A stretch of DNA of 64,000 nt from the NCBI GenBank assembly GCA_017412705.1, contig JAFPWS010000023.1, positions 1 to 64,000 on the forward strand, in the 5' to 3' direction. Source of the stretch: Prevotella sp. (GTDB taxonomy: Bacteria > Bacteroidota > Bacteroidia > Bacteroidales > Bacteroidaceae). How positions within the stretch are numbered: position 1 is the first letter of the stretch; each line of letters opens with the position of its first letter. The notes below the pieces were generated by a model. That model saw only the letters and a program-made list of their open reading frames with translations. It searched no databases and had not been told where the DNA came from. Position numbers and translations under genes: made by a program. Below, piece by piece: positions 10,649-20,988 of the stretch.

Positions 10649-11731
10649 ATGAAATATTTCAAACCACTTCTCTGCATCGCCTTGATGCTCTTTGCCCTTC
10701 TTCCGGCCCATGCTGCCGAGGAGAAAAAGGAGGGGATAGACCTGCAGGGTATCTTGTTTGGACATATCCAGGACTCCTATGAGTGGCACGTTACTGATAT
10801 CGGCGGGAAGCCCGTTATTATCCATCTGCCTGTCATCGTGAAGAGTTCTACAGGGTGGCATGTGTTCTGCTCGTCGCAGTTTGAGCATCATGCCGATGCC
10901 CAGGGCAACCGTCCTGGCCCCTACGGACTCTATATCTCGGGCAGCGAAGCCAACAAGGACAAGATTGTAGAGAACATTGGCGGACAGGAAGTGCGTCCCA
11001 TCGACATCTCGATGACGAAGACGGTGATGGTGCTCTTCATTGATGCCATCTTGCTGCTGCTTTGTGTGCTGATACCGGCACGCTGGTGCAAGAAGCATAA
11101 GATCGACGATCCTGCTCCTACGGGATTCACGGGATTCATGCACATGTTCATCATGTATGTCTACCACGATATTATCGAAAGCATTCTCGGCAAAGAGGCC
11201 CCCAAGTATGCCCCTTACCTGCTGACGTGTTTCTTCTTTATCTTCGTGGCCAACGTGATGGGTGTGATGCCTTTCCCTCCTGGTGGTGGTAACCTGACAG
11301 GAAATATCGCCTGCACGCTGTTCCTGGCATTCTGTACGTTCGTTGTTACCAACGTGACGGGAACCAAGGAGTACTGGAAGGAAATCTTCTGGCCCGACGT
11401 GCCTACGTGGCTGAAGGCTCCTGTCCCCCTGATGCCCTTCATCGAGTTGTTTGGTATCTTTACCAAGCCCTTGGCCCTGATGATCCGTCTCTTTGCCAAC
11501 ATGATGGCAGGACATGCCATAGCAATCTCGCTGACGTGTCTGATTTTCGTCATGTATGGTATCCATGCAGCAGCTGGTGTGGCCATGGTACCCGTCAGCG
11601 TTGCAATGAGTATCTTTATGATGCTGCTCGAGGTGCTGGTATGCTTCATCCAGGCTATGGTGTTCACCATGCTGTCGGCAGTATTCATTTCTCTCGCTCA
11701 CGTGCATGAGCACGAAGCTAAAAGTGCATAA
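10649..11731 (+). CDS. atpB: Fo ATP synthase subunit a
   Basis: Forms the half-channels for protons beside the c-ring. The 360-residue protein starts with a cleavable-looking signal peptide (residues 1-22, ALLPAHAAEE), then a periplasmic domain to about residue 120, and then 5-6 helices. The stator arginine lies in ALMIRLFANMMAGHA and the last helices in MVFTMLSAVFISLAHVHEH. The N-terminal signal and extra periplasmic domain are a Bacteroidetes trait; E. coli subunit a has 271 residues. It sits between the small membrane gene and atpE. Confidence 0.96.
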   Translation: MKYFKPLLCIALMLFALLPAHAAEEKKEGIDLQGILFGHIQDSYEWHVTDIGGKPVIIHLPVIVKSSTGWHVFCSSQFEHHADAQGNRPGPYGLYISGSEANKDKIVENIGGQEVRPIDISMTKTVMVLFIDAILLLLCVLIPARWCKKHKIDDPAPTGFTGFMHMFIMYVYHDIIESILGKEAPKYAPYLLTCFFFIFVANVMGVMPFPPGGGNLTGNIACTLFLAFCTFVVTNVTGTKEYWKEIFWPDVPTWLKAPVPLMPFIELFGIFTKPLALMIRLFANMMAGHAIAISLTCLIFVMYGIHAAAGVAMVPVSVAMSIFMMLLEVLVCFIQAMVFTMLSAVFISLAHVHEHEAKSA

Positions 11732-11749
11732 GAATCAATAAACAATTAA

Positions 11750-12019
<270 letters not shown>

Positions 12020-12069
12020 GCCGGCAAAAGTGTAAATTTTAAAGAAGTTAGTAATTTCATTTACAGCTT

Positions 12070-12564
12070 ATGTCATTAATAACGCCTGATTTTGGATTAC
12101 TGTTCTGGATGGCGCTGGTGTTTATCATCGTGCTCTTCATCTTGTGGATATGGGGATTCCCCGTTATCGTCAAGATGGAGCTCGATCGTAAGGACTATAT
12201 CGACGCTTCTCTGAAGAAGGCCCATGAGGCCAACGAGCGTCTGGCCAATATCCAGAAAGAAGGCGAATCCATCTTGCAGGAGGCTCGCGAAAAGCAGGCT
12301 CAGATACTTAGGGAGGCTGCTGAGACACGCGACGCCATCGTAGGGAAGGCGCAGGACAAGGCTCGCAGCGAAGGCGTCCGGCTGCTGGACGAGGCGAAAG
12401 CCGCCATCGAACAGGAGAAGAAGGCCGCCATTGCCGACATCCGTCAGCAGGTTGCTGCGCTGAGCGTTGAAATCGCCGAGAAAGTCCTCAGGGAAAAACT
12501 CAAGGACGACAAATCGCAGATGGATTTGATTGACCGTATGCTGGATGAAGTCTCTGCTAAATAA
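12070..12564 (+). CDS. atpF: Fo ATP synthase subunit b
   Basis: The 164 residues comprise one N-terminal membrane helix (about 10-30, LLFWMALVFIIVLFILWIWG) and a long charged coiled coil to the C-terminus with many Glu, Lys and Ala. This is the peripheral stalk that holds F1 against Fo through delta. Length is normal. It lies 50 bp after atpE and 15 bp before atpH. Confidence 0.95.
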   Translation: MSLITPDFGLLFWMALVFIIVLFILWIWGFPVIVKMELDRKDYIDASLKKAHEANERLANIQKEGESILQEAREKQAQILREAAETRDAIVGKAQDKARSEGVRLLDEAKAAIEQEKKAAIADIRQQVAALSVEIAEKVLREKLKDDKSQMDLIDRMLDEVSAK

Positions 12565-12579
12565 AATCATGAGTTGCGT

Positions 12580-13116
12580 ATGGATATTGGAGTAATATCG
12601 GTCAGATATGCGAGGGCGCTCTTGAAGAGTGCCACTGACGCCAAGTTCGAGGACACCATCTATCAGGACATGATGACGCTGGCCAAGAGCTATGTCGACG
12701 TTCCCGCATTGCGCCAGACGATAGACAATCCCATGCTCTCGAAGGAAAAGAAGGAGTCGCTTCTCCTGGCAGCCTGTGGCGAGAAGCCATGCGAGCTGAC
12801 CAAGGCCTTTATCGCCCTGGTGCTGAAGGAAGACCGCGAGAACATGATACAGTTTATGGCCAACTCGTATGTGACGCTTTACCGCAAGCAGAAGAACGTC
12901 ATCCGTGGCAAGCTCACCACTGCCGCCCGCGTGTCTGCTCAGACCGAGCAGAAGATGCGCCAGATGGTGGAGAGCAAGACTAATGGTACTGTGGAGTTTG
13001 AGACCGAGGTGAATCCCGACATCATCGGTGGCTTTATCCTCGAATACGACACCTATCGCATGGATGCGAGTGTCAGGTCGAAGCTCAACAACATTCTCAA
13101 CACCTTGAAAAAGTAA
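12580..13116 (+). CDS. atpH: F1 ATP synthase subunit delta
   Basis: The OSCP/delta subunit joins the b stalk to the alpha N-termini. The 178 residues start ISVRYARALLKSA, the family N-terminus, and end with the conserved VNPDIIGGFILEYDTYRMDASV. I start at ATG 12580; a TTG at 12574 would add two residues. A spacer of GTAAAAAAG-like repeats (13111-13143) separates it from atpA. Confidence 0.95.
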   Translation: MDIGVISVRYARALLKSATDAKFEDTIYQDMMTLAKSYVDVPALRQTIDNPMLSKEKKESLLLAACGEKPCELTKAFIALVLKEDRENMIQFMANSYVTLYRKQKNVIRGKLTTAARVSAQTEQKMRQMVESKTNGTVEFETEVNPDIIGGFILEYDTYRMDASVRSKLNNILNTLKK

Positions 13117-13144
13117 AAAAGGTAAAAAAGTAAAAGAGTAAACT

Positions 13145-14731
13145 ATGTCAGATAAAATTAAACCAAGCGAAGTATCCCAGGTGCTGCTTGAACAGCTGAA
13201 AGGCATTCAGAATCCTGAGCAGTTCGACGAGGTAGGCACGGTGCTCACCGTCAGCGACGGTGTGGCTCGCATCTATGGACTCCGCAATGCCGAGGCTAAC
13301 GAGCTGCTCGAGTTTGAGAACGGCACGATGGCCATCGTGATGAACTTGGAGGAAGACAACGTCGGTTGCGTGCTCCTTGGCACCACGTCAGGCATCAAGG
13401 AGGGTATGGTGGTGAAGCGCACCAAGCGCATTGCCTCTATCCGCGTCAACGACAACATGCTGGGCCGTGTCATCAACCCGCTGGGACAGGCTGTCGACGG
13501 CAAGGGTGATATCGACCTCACGGGAGCCTTCGAAATGCCATTGGACCGCAAGGCACCAGGCGTTATCTACCGTCAGCCCGTGAAGGAGCCGCTGCAGACT
13601 GGTCTGAAGGCCATCGACTCGATGATTCCCATCGGCCGTGGACAGCGCGAGCTCATCATTGGCGACCGCCAGACAGGTAAGACCGCTATTGCTGTGGACA
13701 CCATCATCAATCAGAAAAGTTTCTATGAGGCTGGCAAGCCCGTCTATTGTATCTATGTAGCCATTGGCCAGAAGGCCTCTACCGTGGCAACCCTCGTGCA
13801 GACCCTCAAGGAGCATGGCGCCATGCCATACACCATCGTGGTGGCTGCTACAGCAGCTGACCCTGCCGCTATGCAGTACTACGCACCTTTTGCAGGTGCT
13901 GCCATTGGCGAGTATTTCCGCGATCGTGGTCTGCCCGCACTGGTAGTTTACGACGACCTGTCGAAGCAGGCTGTGGCCTACCGTGAGGTATCGCTGATTC
14001 TGCGCCGTCCTTCAGGACGTGAGGCTTATCCCGGCGACGTCTTCTACTTGCACTCTCGTCTGTTGGAGCGTGCCGCTAAGATGAACGAGCAGCAGGAGGT
14101 TGCTGAGCAGATGAACGACCTGCCCGAGTGTATGAAGGGCCATGTGAAGGGTGGCGGTTCGCTGACAGCTCTGCCTATCATCGAGACTCAGGCTGGCGAC
14201 GTATCTGCTTACATCCCGACGAACGTGATTTCTATTACCGACGGACAGATCTTCCTTGAATCCGACCTCTTCAACCAGGGCTTCCGTCCCGCCATCAACG
14301 TAGGTATTTCCGTATCCCGTGTAGGTGGCTCGGCTCAGATTAAGTCCATGAAGAAGGTGGCAGGTACCCTGAAGATTGACCAGGCACAGTATCGTGAGTT
14401 GGAGGCCTTCTCGAAGTTCTCCTCAGATATGGATGCTGTGACGGCCATGACGTTGGACCGCGGACGTAAGAACAACCAGTTGCTCATCCAGCCCCAGTAC
14501 AGCCCCATGCCCGTAGGCGAGCAGGTGGCCATCCTATACTGTGGTGTCCACGGACTGATGCGCGAGGTACCCATCGACAAGGTGCGCGAGTGTCAGGGAC
14601 AGTTCCTCGACAAGTTGCGCATGTCAGCTCCCGAAGTCATCGAGACGCTGGCAGCCGGAAAGATTGACGATGCTACGACCCAGAAGATTGAGGCCATCAT
14701 GGCTGATATTGCCGGAACGTATAAAAACTAA
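13145..14731 (+). CDS. atpA: F1 ATP synthase subunit alpha
   Basis: Non-catalytic nucleotide-binding subunit alternating with beta. The 528 residues carry the N-terminal crown domain, Walker A GDRQTGKT (173-180), [20 protein letters not shown] and the alpha signature around [17 protein letters not shown]. Length is slightly above 500-515. atpG follows after 6 bp. Confidence 0.98.
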   Translation: MSDKIKPSEVSQVLLEQLKGIQNPEQFDEVGTVLTVSDGVARIYGLRNAEANELLEFENGTMAIVMNLEEDNVGCVLLGTTSGIKEGMVVKRTKRIASIRVNDNMLGRVINPLGQAVDGKGDIDLTGAFEMPLDRKAPGVIYRQPVKEPLQTGLKAIDSMIPIGRGQRELIIGDRQTGKTAIAVDTIINQKSFYEAGKPVYCIYVAIGQKASTVATLVQTLKEHGAMPYTIVVAATAADPAAMQYYAPFAGAAIGEYFRDRGLPALVVYDDLSKQAVAYREVSLILRRPSGREAYPGDVFYLHSRLLERAAKMNEQQEVAEQMNDLPECMKGHVKGGGSLTALPIIETQAGDVSAYIPTNVISITDGQIFLESDLFNQGFRPAINVGISVSRVGGSAQIKSMKKVAGTLKIDQAQYRELEAFSKFSSDMDAVTAMTLDRGRKNNQLLIQPQYSPMPVGEQVAILYCGVHGLMREVPIDKVRECQGQFLDKLRMSAPEVIETLAAGKIDDATTQKIEAIMADIAGTYKN

Positions 14732-14737
14732 GAGCCT

Positions 14738-15715
14738 ATGCCAAGCCTGAAAGAAATTAAAGGCCGCATTGCCTCGGTCAACAGCACGCGAAAGATTACC
14801 TCTGCCATGAAGATGGTGGCCAGCTCCAAGCTGCACCATGCGCAGGTGGCTATCCAGAACATGCTGCCCTACGAGACCTTGCTCGAGCATATCCTCAAAT
14901 CGTTCCTGGCAGCCGAGGCCGAGGCACAGACCGTCTTCGACCAGGAGCGCCCTGTCAAGCGTGTGGCGCTGGTGGTGTTCTCCTCCAACTCGTCTCTCTG
15001 CGGTGGCTTTAATGCCAACATCATCAAGCTGATGATGCGTACCGTGGAGGCCTATCAGAACGAGTTAGGGCAGGGTAGCGTCGAGGTCTATCCCATAGGC
15101 CGCAAGGTGGCAGAGAAGGCTCGCAAGCTGGGCTACGACGTCAAGGGCGACTATGCTGCCCTGGTTGACCATCCCAACGTTCGTGAGTGTATCGACATTG
15201 CCATGGAGCTGGGTGAGAAGTTCTACGAGGGCAAGATAGACCGCGTAGAGCTCATCTACCACCACTTTAAGTCGGCAGGCTCTCAGATACTTACCAACAA
15301 GACCTTTCTGCCAATTGACATCGAGTCAGAGCTGGAACGTGACCATGAGCGCGACCTGACGTCGATTGCAGCCACGAAGGAGAGTCAGGAGTACCTGAAG
15401 AAGAACCGTCGTGCCAAGAAGAAGGTGGATGCCGAAGGCAAGGAAGTGGTGCCGCTGAACGACAACTTCATCGTGGAGCCAGACATGGATACCGTGCTTT
15501 CACAGCTCATCCCCAAGATGGCTCACCTGATGCTCTACACGGCCTTGCTGGACAGCGTAGCATCAGAGCATGCCGCCCGTATGGTGGCCATGCAGACGGC
15601 TACAGACAATGCCGATGAGCTGTTGCGTCTGTTGAACCTGCAGTACAACAAGGGTCGTCAGCAAGCCATCACCAGCGAGTTGCTCGATATTGTTGGCGGC
15701 AGCGTAAACAATTGA
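14738..15715 (+). CDS. atpG: F1 ATP synthase subunit gamma
   Basis: Central rotor shaft. The N-terminal helix SLKEIKGRIASVNSTRKITS and the C-terminal helix NKGRQQAITSELLDIVGG are both typical. At 325 residues it is longer than the usual 285-295 because of a charged insert at about residues 198-245 (ERDHERDL to KKNRRAKKKV), which I would expect to project from the globular part. Last gene of the operon; a strong terminator follows. Confidence 0.96.
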   Translation: MPSLKEIKGRIASVNSTRKITSAMKMVASSKLHHAQVAIQNMLPYETLLEHILKSFLAAEAEAQTVFDQERPVKRVALVVFSSNSSLCGGFNANIIKLMMRTVEAYQNELGQGSVEVYPIGRKVAEKARKLGYDVKGDYAALVDHPNVRECIDIAMELGEKFYEGKIDRVELIYHHFKSAGSQILTNKTFLPIDIESELERDHERDLTSIAATKESQEYLKKNRRAKKKVDAEGKEVVPLNDNFIVEPDMDTVLSQLIPKMAHLMLYTALLDSVASEHAARMVAMQTATDNADELLRLLNLQYNKGRQQAITSELLDIVGGSVNN

Positions 15716-15742
15716 ACCATTTCAGATTCTCTTAATAGCAAA

Positions 15743-15786
15743 GGAATCGCATTGCTCCCATTACGGGGACAATGCGATCCTTTTTT
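15743..15786 (+). terminator. rho-independent terminator of the atp operon
   Basis: GGAATCGCATTG and CAATGCGATCC pair around a loop that itself holds CTCC/GGGG, followed by six T (15781-15786). It lies 28 bp after atpG. Confidence 0.85.
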
Positions 15787-15801
15787 GTTGCAGTATGCAG
15801 T

Positions 15802-15835
15802 AGCACCCGGCTGGCGTCACCGATGTCCGGGTGCT
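15802..15835 (-). terminator. hairpin just after proS
   Basis: AGCACCCGG (15802-15810) and CCGGGTGCT (15827-15835) pair perfectly, 8 bp beyond the proS stop on the minus strand. No U-tract follows on that strand, so it may be a 3' stabilising hairpin rather than an intrinsic terminator. Confidence 0.5.
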
Positions 15836-15843
15836 CTGTGCTC

Positions 15844-17319
15844 TTAGTAGCTGCGGGCAATGATGACACGGCACTTGGCAGGCTTTCCGCTTACCATGTC
15901 CGTACCGGGAGTCTGCTCCACGCCGAAAGGCACGCAGCGGATGGTAGCCTGCGTCTCCTCCTTGATTTGTGCCTCTGTCTCGGCTGTGCCGTCCCAGTGG
16001 CAGAGGAAGAAGCCGCCGTCCTTCACCTTCTCCTTGAACTCCTCGTAGTTCTCACATTCGTAGATGTGGGCGTCGCGGTATTTACGGGCCTTCTCGAAGA
16101 TGTTCTTCTGGATGTCCTCCAGCAGCTGCTCCACATACTGGGCAATGCCCTCTAGCTGACGAGTCTCCTTCTCCAGCGTGTCGCGGCGCATCACCTCAAT
16201 GGTGCCGTTCTCCAGGTCGCGGGCTCCCAGCACCAGGCGCACGGGAACACCCTTCAGCTCGTAGTCGGCAAACTTAAATCCGGGACGCTTGTTGTCCGCA
16301 TTGTCGTACTTCACGCTGATGCCCTTGGCTCGCAGCTCGTCGATGATGGGCTGTACAGCGCTGTCCACCTGAGCCTGCTGCTCGGGTTTGTTGGCAATGG
16401 GGATGATGACTACCTGGATGGGTGCTACACGTGGAGGCAGCACCAGTCCATTGTCGTCACTATGCGTCATGATGAGTGCACCGATGAGTCGGGTAGAGAC
16501 ACCCCACGAGGCTGCCCATACATACTCGGGCTTGTTCTCCTTGTTCAGGTACGTCACGTCAAAGGCCTTGGCGAAGTTCTGGCCCAGGAAGTGGCTTGTG
16601 CCGCTCTGCAGCGCCTTGCCGTCCTGCATCATGGCCTCGATGGTGTAGGTGTCCAGTGCGCCGGCAAAGCGCTCCGTCTCCGACTTCACACCCTGAATGA
16701 CGGGAATGGAGAGCCACTCCTCGGCAAACTTGGCATACACCTTTACCATCTTCTGTGCGTCCTGCTCGGCCTCCTCGCGGGTGGCGTGAGCCGTATGACC
16801 CTCCTGCCACAGGAACTCCGAGGTACGCAGGAAGGGGCGTGTGCGCATTTCCCAGCGCATCACGTTACACCATTGGTTGCACTTCAGGGGCAGGTCGCGC
16901 CACGACTGAATCCAGTTCTTATACGTGTTCCAGATGATGGTCTCCGACGTGGGACGAATCACCAGCTCTTCCTCCAGCTTCGCAGCCGGGTCTACCACCA
17001 CGCCGCCGTCCTGAGCCTTCAGGCGGTAGTGCGTCACTACGGCAGCCTCTTTGGCAAAGCCCTCAACGTGCTCTGCCTCGCGGCTTAGGAACGACTTCGG
17101 TATCAGCAGGGGGAAGTAGGCGTTCTGCACGTCTTCCGCCTTGAACATTTTGTCCAGCTGCTGCTGCATCTTCTCCCAGATAGCATATCCGTAGGGCTTG
17201 ATGACCATGCAGCCGCGTACAGCGCTCTGCTCGGCCAGGTCGGCCTTCACCACCAGGTCGTTGTACCATTGACTGTAATTATCAGCTCTCTTAGTTAAAT
17301 CCTTTAATTCTTTTGCCAT
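15844..17319 (-). CDS. proS: prolyl-tRNA synthetase, short (archaeal/eukaryal-like) type
   Basis: Charges tRNA-Pro. The 491-residue class II enzyme has motif 2 in the region [10 protein letters not shown] to [16 protein letters not shown], then QEGHTAHAT, an HGTP anticodon-binding domain (about 285-385) and a C-terminal zinc-binding-like region. It lacks the YbaK-type editing insert of long bacterial ProRS, placing it in the archaeal/eukaryal-like class found in Bacteroidetes. It has its own promoter (17349-17356) and is divergent from the OmpA-like gene. Confidence 0.97.
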   Translation of the reverse strand: MAKELKDLTKRADNYSQWYNDLVVKADLAEQSAVRGCMVIKPYGYAIWEKMQQQLDKMFKAEDVQNAYFPLLIPKSFLSREAEHVEGFAKEAAVVTHYRLKAQDGGVVVDPAAKLEEELVIRPTSETIIWNTYKNWIQSWRDLPLKCNQWCNVMRWEMRTRPFLRTSEFLWQEGHTAHATREEAEQDAQKMVKVYAKFAEEWLSIPVIQGVKSETERFAGALDTYTIEAMMQDGKALQSGTSHFLGQNFAKAFDVTYLNKENKPEYVWAASWGVSTRLIGALIMTHSDDNGLVLPPRVAPIQVVIIPIANKPEQQAQVDSAVQPIIDELRAKGISVKYDNADNKRPGFKFADYELKGVPVRLVLGARDLENGTIEVMRRDTLEKETRQLEGIAQYVEQLLEDIQKNIFEKARKYRDAHIYECENYEEFKEKVKDGGFFLCHWDGTAETEAQIKEETQATIRCVPFGVEQTPGTDMVSGKPAKCRVIIARSY

Positions 17320-17348
17320 TTTTCTTGCTGTTTTCTTAAAATTTGCTG

Positions 17349-17356
17349 CAAAGGTA
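17349..17356 (-). promoter_or_regulatory. -7 box of proS
   Basis: TACCTTTG followed by CA on the minus strand, 30 bp before the start. Behind it (17361-17392) lies a GTTTAGAGTTTAGTG micro-repeat. Confidence 0.75.
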
Positions 17357-17400
17357 CGAAAAAGTTTAGAGTTTAGTGTTTAGAGTTTAAGGAAATTTTG

Positions 17401-17408
17401 TACTTTTG
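17401..17408 (+). promoter_or_regulatory. -7 box of the OmpA-like lipoprotein gene
   Basis: TACTTTTG followed by CA, 39 bp before the start codon. Confidence 0.75.
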
Positions 17409-17446
17409 CACCAAAATCATATGTTTCACTTTAAAAAGACAAGATT

Positions 17447-18136
17447 ATGAAGACAAAAATCATTTCTCTCCTGCTATGTGTAGGTTTGTTGTTTGCTTGT
17501 AACAATACCCAGAAGGGTGCAGGTATTGGTGCTGGTGGCGGTGCCCTCCTTGGAGGTATCATCGGAGCCATAGCCGGTAACACGATGATTGGTGCTGCCG
17601 TAGGCGGTGCTGTAGGTGCCGGAGCCGGTGCCATCATCGGTAAGAAGATGGACAAGGCCAAGGCCGAGGCCGAGAAGGTACAGAACGCCCAGGTGGAAAC
17701 CGTTACCGACAACAACGGCCTCGAGGCTGTCAAGGTGACCTTCGACTCAGGTATCCTCTTCGCTACCGGTAAGGCCGACCTCTCTGCTACAGCCAAGAAC
17801 TCGCTGGCACAGTTTGCTACCGTTCTGAAGAACAACAGCGATTGCGATATAGCCATTCAGGGCTATACTGACAATACCGGTTGGAAAGGCTCGTCAGCCT
17901 CAGAGAGTGCTGCCAAGAACCAGGCTTTGTCGCTCGACCGTGCATCAGCCGTTTCCAACTATCTGAAAGGCCTGGCCGTTTCGAACAGCCAGATTAAGAG
18001 TGTAGAGGGTCTTGGCGAGGCTAACCCCGTTGCCGACAACTCTACTGCTGCCGGTAAGGCTCAGAACCGTCGTGTCGAGGTGTACATGTACGCTTCGCAG
18101 AAGATGATTCAGGAAGCTCAGCAGCAGGCAAATTAA
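17447..18136 (+). CDS. OmpA-family lipoprotein with glycine zipper
   Basis: The 229-residue protein has a lipoprotein signal ending LLFAC (Cys18) and a glycine-zipper segment (about 24-66, GAGIGAGGGALLGG, IIGAIAG and similar). A charged linker and an OmpA C-terminal peptidoglycan-binding domain (about 85-215) follow, with FATGKADLS, GYTDNTG and the closing AQNRRVEVYM. It probably anchors the outer membrane to peptidoglycan. mtgA, a peptidoglycan polymerase, follows 41 bp later, which fits a cell-wall theme. Confidence 0.9.
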   Translation: MKTKIISLLLCVGLLFACNNTQKGAGIGAGGGALLGGIIGAIAGNTMIGAAVGGAVGAGAGAIIGKKMDKAKAEAEKVQNAQVETVTDNNGLEAVKVTFDSGILFATGKADLSATAKNSLAQFATVLKNNSDCDIAIQGYTDNTGWKGSSASESAAKNQALSLDRASAVSNYLKGLAVSNSQIKSVEGLGEANPVADNSTAAGKAQNRRVEVYMYASQKMIQEAQQQAN

Positions 18137-18177
18137 TGGCAGATTGCTATTAGCAGTTAGCTATTGGTAGAAACCTT

Positions 18178-18873
18178 ATGAAGCGCATCCGTGCATTCAT
18201 CAAGCGAACCCTTACATGGATAGTGGTGGCATTCTTTGCCTCCACTATTCTTTCTGTTGCCGTGCTGCGCTGGGTGCCCGTATGGTTCACACCCCTCATG
18301 TTTATCCGTGTGGCCCAGCAGGCCGGGGCAGGGCAGAAGCTCACCCTGCACCACCACTGGGTACCGCTCGACCGCATCAGTCCCTCGCTGTCCACCGCCG
18401 TCATGGCCTCTGAGGATGCCCATTTCCTTGAGCATCACGGCTTCGACTACAAGGCCATCGAGAAAGCTGCCATGCGCAACATCAAGCACCCCGAGAAGCG
18501 CAAGCTGGGCGCTTCCACCATCTCCCAGCAGACCGCCAAGAACGTCTTCCTGTGGCCCGGGCGCTCCTGGGTTCGCAAAGGCTTTGAGGTCTATTTTACC
18601 ACTCTTATCGAGATTATGTGGACCAAGCAGCGCATCATGGAGGTCTACCTCAACTCTATCGAGATGGGCGATGGCATCTATGGCGCCGACGCCGTTGCCG
18701 AGTGGCACTTCCACACCCAGGCCTCCAAGCTCACCCGTGCCCAGTGTGCCCTCATTGCTGCCTCCCTGCCCAATCCGCGCCGCTTCAACTCTGCCCGTCC
18801 CAGCGCTTACATGCTCAAGCGCCAGCAGCGCATCCTCCATGAGATGCGCTTTGTCAAGCCATTGAAAGACTAA
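18178..18873 (+). CDS. mtgA: monofunctional peptidoglycan glycosyltransferase
   Basis: Polymerises lipid II into glycan strands at the inner membrane, without a transpeptidase domain. The 231-residue GT51 protein has one N-terminal membrane helix (about 12-30), then motif 1 [14 protein letters not shown] with catalytic Glu79, motif 2 [14 protein letters not shown] (109-122), and motifs near [20 protein letters not shown]. Length matches the family. A GCAGTTAGC-type micro-repeat lies between it and the OmpA-like gene. Confidence 0.94.
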   Translation: MKRIRAFIKRTLTWIVVAFFASTILSVAVLRWVPVWFTPLMFIRVAQQAGAGQKLTLHHHWVPLDRISPSLSTAVMASEDAHFLEHHGFDYKAIEKAAMRNIKHPEKRKLGASTISQQTAKNVFLWPGRSWVRKGFEVYFTTLIEIMWTKQRIMEVYLNSIEMGDGIYGADAVAEWHFHTQASKLTRAQCALIAASLPNPRRFNSARPSAYMLKRQQRILHEMRFVKPLKD

Positions 18874-18880
18874 GCTTTTA

Positions 18881-18972
18881 TAACTAAATCTTTTCGTTAG
18901 TAACTAAAAAAGAAGCTTAACGCCTGTTAAAAACTAAGGCCTTTAGTTGCTTATAACGAAAAGATTTAGTTA
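18881..18972. promoter_or_regulatory. inverted repeats in front of blaI, candidate BlaI operators
   Basis: Sequence 18881-18899 (TAACTAAATCTTTTCGTTA) is an exact reverse complement of 18954-18972. Between them lies the near-palindrome AACTAAGGCCTTTAGTT (18932-18948). The right arm overlaps a weak -7 box TTACTTTG (18969-18976). Repeats of AACTAA/TTAGTT fit BlaI/MecI-type repressor binding and autoregulation. Confidence 0.65.
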
Positions 18973-19033
18973 CTTTGTGCCCAGATATTGATACACGAGG
19001 CAAGTAACGATTGAAACTAAAAGCAAGAAAGCA

Positions 19034-19396
19034 ATGAAGAAACTGACCAACAAGGAAAAGGAAATCATGGACCTCTACTGGGAGCACGGTCCCATGTTCG
19101 TCCGCGAGTTGCTGGAGCACTACGACGAACCCCGCCCGCACTTCAACACGCTGTCTACCATCGTGCGTATCTTGGAGCGTGAGGGATTCCTCGGCCATAA
19201 GCAGTTTGGAAATACCTACCAGTACTTTCCCCTGATTACGGAGGACGAGTACGGACGCAAGTCGATAGCCGGTATCATCAAGAACTACTTCAACGACTCC
19301 TACCTCTCTGCCGTCTCCTCGTTTGTCAAGGAGGAGAAGATCAGCGTAGAAGAACTGCGCGAGCTCATCGACGAGATAGAAGGAACTCGTCTCTAA
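19034..19396 (+). CDS. BlaI/MecI/CopY-family repressor
   Basis: The 120-residue winged-helix protein (about residues 1-75: LTNKEKEIMDLYWEHGP, then HFNTLSTIVRILEREG) has a C-terminal dimerisation region, as in BlaI. Such repressors block their own operon until cleaved by, or after a signal from, a partner M56 peptidase. The partner gene lies 28 bp downstream. No beta-lactamase is nearby, so the pair more likely reads envelope stress or another periplasmic signal. Confidence 0.92.
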   Translation: MKKLTNKEKEIMDLYWEHGPMFVRELLEHYDEPRPHFNTLSTIVRILEREGFLGHKQFGNTYQYFPLITEDEYGRKSIAGIIKNYFNDSYLSAVSSFVKEEKISVEELRELIDEIEGTRL

Positions 19397-19424
19397 CCCT
19401 GAACCCTAAACTCCAAGCTAAAAG

Positions 19425-20972
19425 ATGACAGACTTTCTGATATACGACCTCAAGGTGGCGGTGCTCATCATCGTGTTCTACATGTTCTACCGCCTGCTGC
19501 TGTCACGCGAGACATTCCATCGGGTGAACCGCATCGTGCTGCTACTCACGGCGGTAGCCTCGTTTGTGCTGCCCCTGTGTGTCATCACCCTGCACGAGAC
19601 GATGACCATCCAGGCTGTGCCTGAGGTGAGCATCGGCGATGTGCAGATGACCGTAGCGGAAGAGCCCGCCACACCCCTGTGGCAAATCGTCCTGCCCATC
19701 CTATATATAATAGGTGTGGCGGCGACGCTGGGGCACACCCTGTTGTCGATATGGAACGTCATGCTCTTGATACGACAAAGCGAACAGCATCCCGAGCCGG
19801 ACGGCACCATCGTCTGCGTGACCGGTAACGCAGACGTGGCCCCCTTCAGCTGGATGCATTATATCGTGATGAACCGTGGCGACTATGAGGCCGGCAATGC
19901 CGCCATTCTCGCCCATGAACGGGGACACATCCGCCTGCGTCATTCGTGGGACGTGCTCCTCGTTGACCTGCTCACCGCCCTCCAGTGGTTCAATCCCGCC
20001 ATGTGGATGCTGCGCCAAGACCTGCGCGCCATCCACGAGTATGAGGCTGACGGTGCAGTACTCTCTCAAGGGATTAATGCGCGTCAATATCAATATCTGT
20101 TAATCTCGAAGGCCTCAAGCATTGGCGGGTACTCCATTGCCAACGGCATCAGTCACAGTACCCTCAAAAACCGTATTCACATGATGACCAATAAGAAAAC
20201 CCGCAGCAGCCACCTGCTGAAGCTGCTCGCACTCCTTCCCATCGTGGGTGTCACCCTCGCACTGAACGCCCGCACCGTCACCGACTATGTCTATCAACTG
20301 CCGCAGAAGAAGCAAATCGTCAAGAAGGGCAAGGCGAATGCCAAGATTAACGCCGGCTCCCTTAATGAAATAGTAGTCGTAGATTATGCTCCTGAACCCC
20401 AGCAAACCAAGCCTGTGGAAATGCCTAATCCGGCAGTTGTGGACACAACATCGAGGGTCTTCGACGTTGTGGAGGAGATGCCCCGGTTCCCTGGCGGCCC
20501 TGCTGAGCTGATGCAGTATCTTGCCAAGAACATCCGCTATCCTGAGGAAGCCCATAAGAATGGTATTCAGGGGCGCGTCATAGCCACTTTCGTTGTGGAG
20601 AAAGACGGCAGCATCACAGAGGCTCGTGTGGTTAAGTCGGTCGACGAGTTGCTGGATGCAGAGGCACTCCGCGTCATCAACTCCATGCCCAACTGGAAAC
20701 CTGGCCGTCAGAACGGCGAGCCTGTACGTGTCAAATACACCGTGCCCATCACCTTCAAGTTGCAGGGTGACGCAAAGGCTGCAAAGGAGAATGCAATCAT
20801 CTTGCAAGAGCACAAAAGGAAAGACTTTACACTTGTCATTGACGGCAAGACGTTTGATATTGCAGAATTGAACGGCATTAACCCTGCCGACATTGACAGT
20901 GTGAGAGTCGAGAAGGCGAAGGACGGTATGCCGAACGACCGCATCATCATTAAAATGAAGAAAAAGGAATAA
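19425..20972 (+). CDS. M56 (BlaR1-like) membrane peptidase fused to a TonB C-terminal domain
   Basis: The 515-residue protein has membrane helices at about 10-25, 37-57, 87-110 and 260-280. An M56 zinc peptidase domain carries HERGH at 164-168 and the later ligand EYEADG (205-210). A periplasmic TonB_C domain (about 365-452) has PRFPGGPAELMQYL, then DAEALRVINSMPNWKPG and VPITFKL. About 60 further residues are of unknown fold. Family knowledge: M56 peptidases cleave or trigger BlaI. Inference: the TonB-like domain senses or touches an outer-membrane partner, perhaps the barrel encoded at 22397. TonB fusions to M56 are frequent in Bacteroidetes; the partner is not established. Confidence 0.9.
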   Translation: MTDFLIYDLKVAVLIIVFYMFYRLLLSRETFHRVNRIVLLLTAVASFVLPLCVITLHETMTIQAVPEVSIGDVQMTVAEEPATPLWQIVLPILYIIGVAATLGHTLLSIWNVMLLIRQSEQHPEPDGTIVCVTGNADVAPFSWMHYIVMNRGDYEAGNAAILAHERGHIRLRHSWDVLLVDLLTALQWFNPAMWMLRQDLRAIHEYEADGAVLSQGINARQYQYLLISKASSIGGYSIANGISHSTLKNRIHMMTNKKTRSSHLLKLLALLPIVGVTLALNARTVTDYVYQLPQKKQIVKKGKANAKINAGSLNEIVVVDYAPEPQQTKPVEMPNPAVVDTTSRVFDVVEEMPRFPGGPAELMQYLAKNIRYPEEAHKNGIQGRVIATFVVEKDGSITEARVVKSVDELLDAEALRVINSMPNWKPGRQNGEPVRVKYTVPITFKLQGDAKAAKENAIILQEHKRKDFTLVIDGKTFDIAELNGINPADIDSVRVEKAKDGMPNDRIIIKMKKKE

Positions 20973-20988
20973 ACAATCTCTCGTTTAA

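Noticed and set aside
15802-15835. A true intrinsic terminator for proS
   Set aside because: The hairpin is perfect but no U-tract follows on the minus strand, so it is listed as a weaker call.
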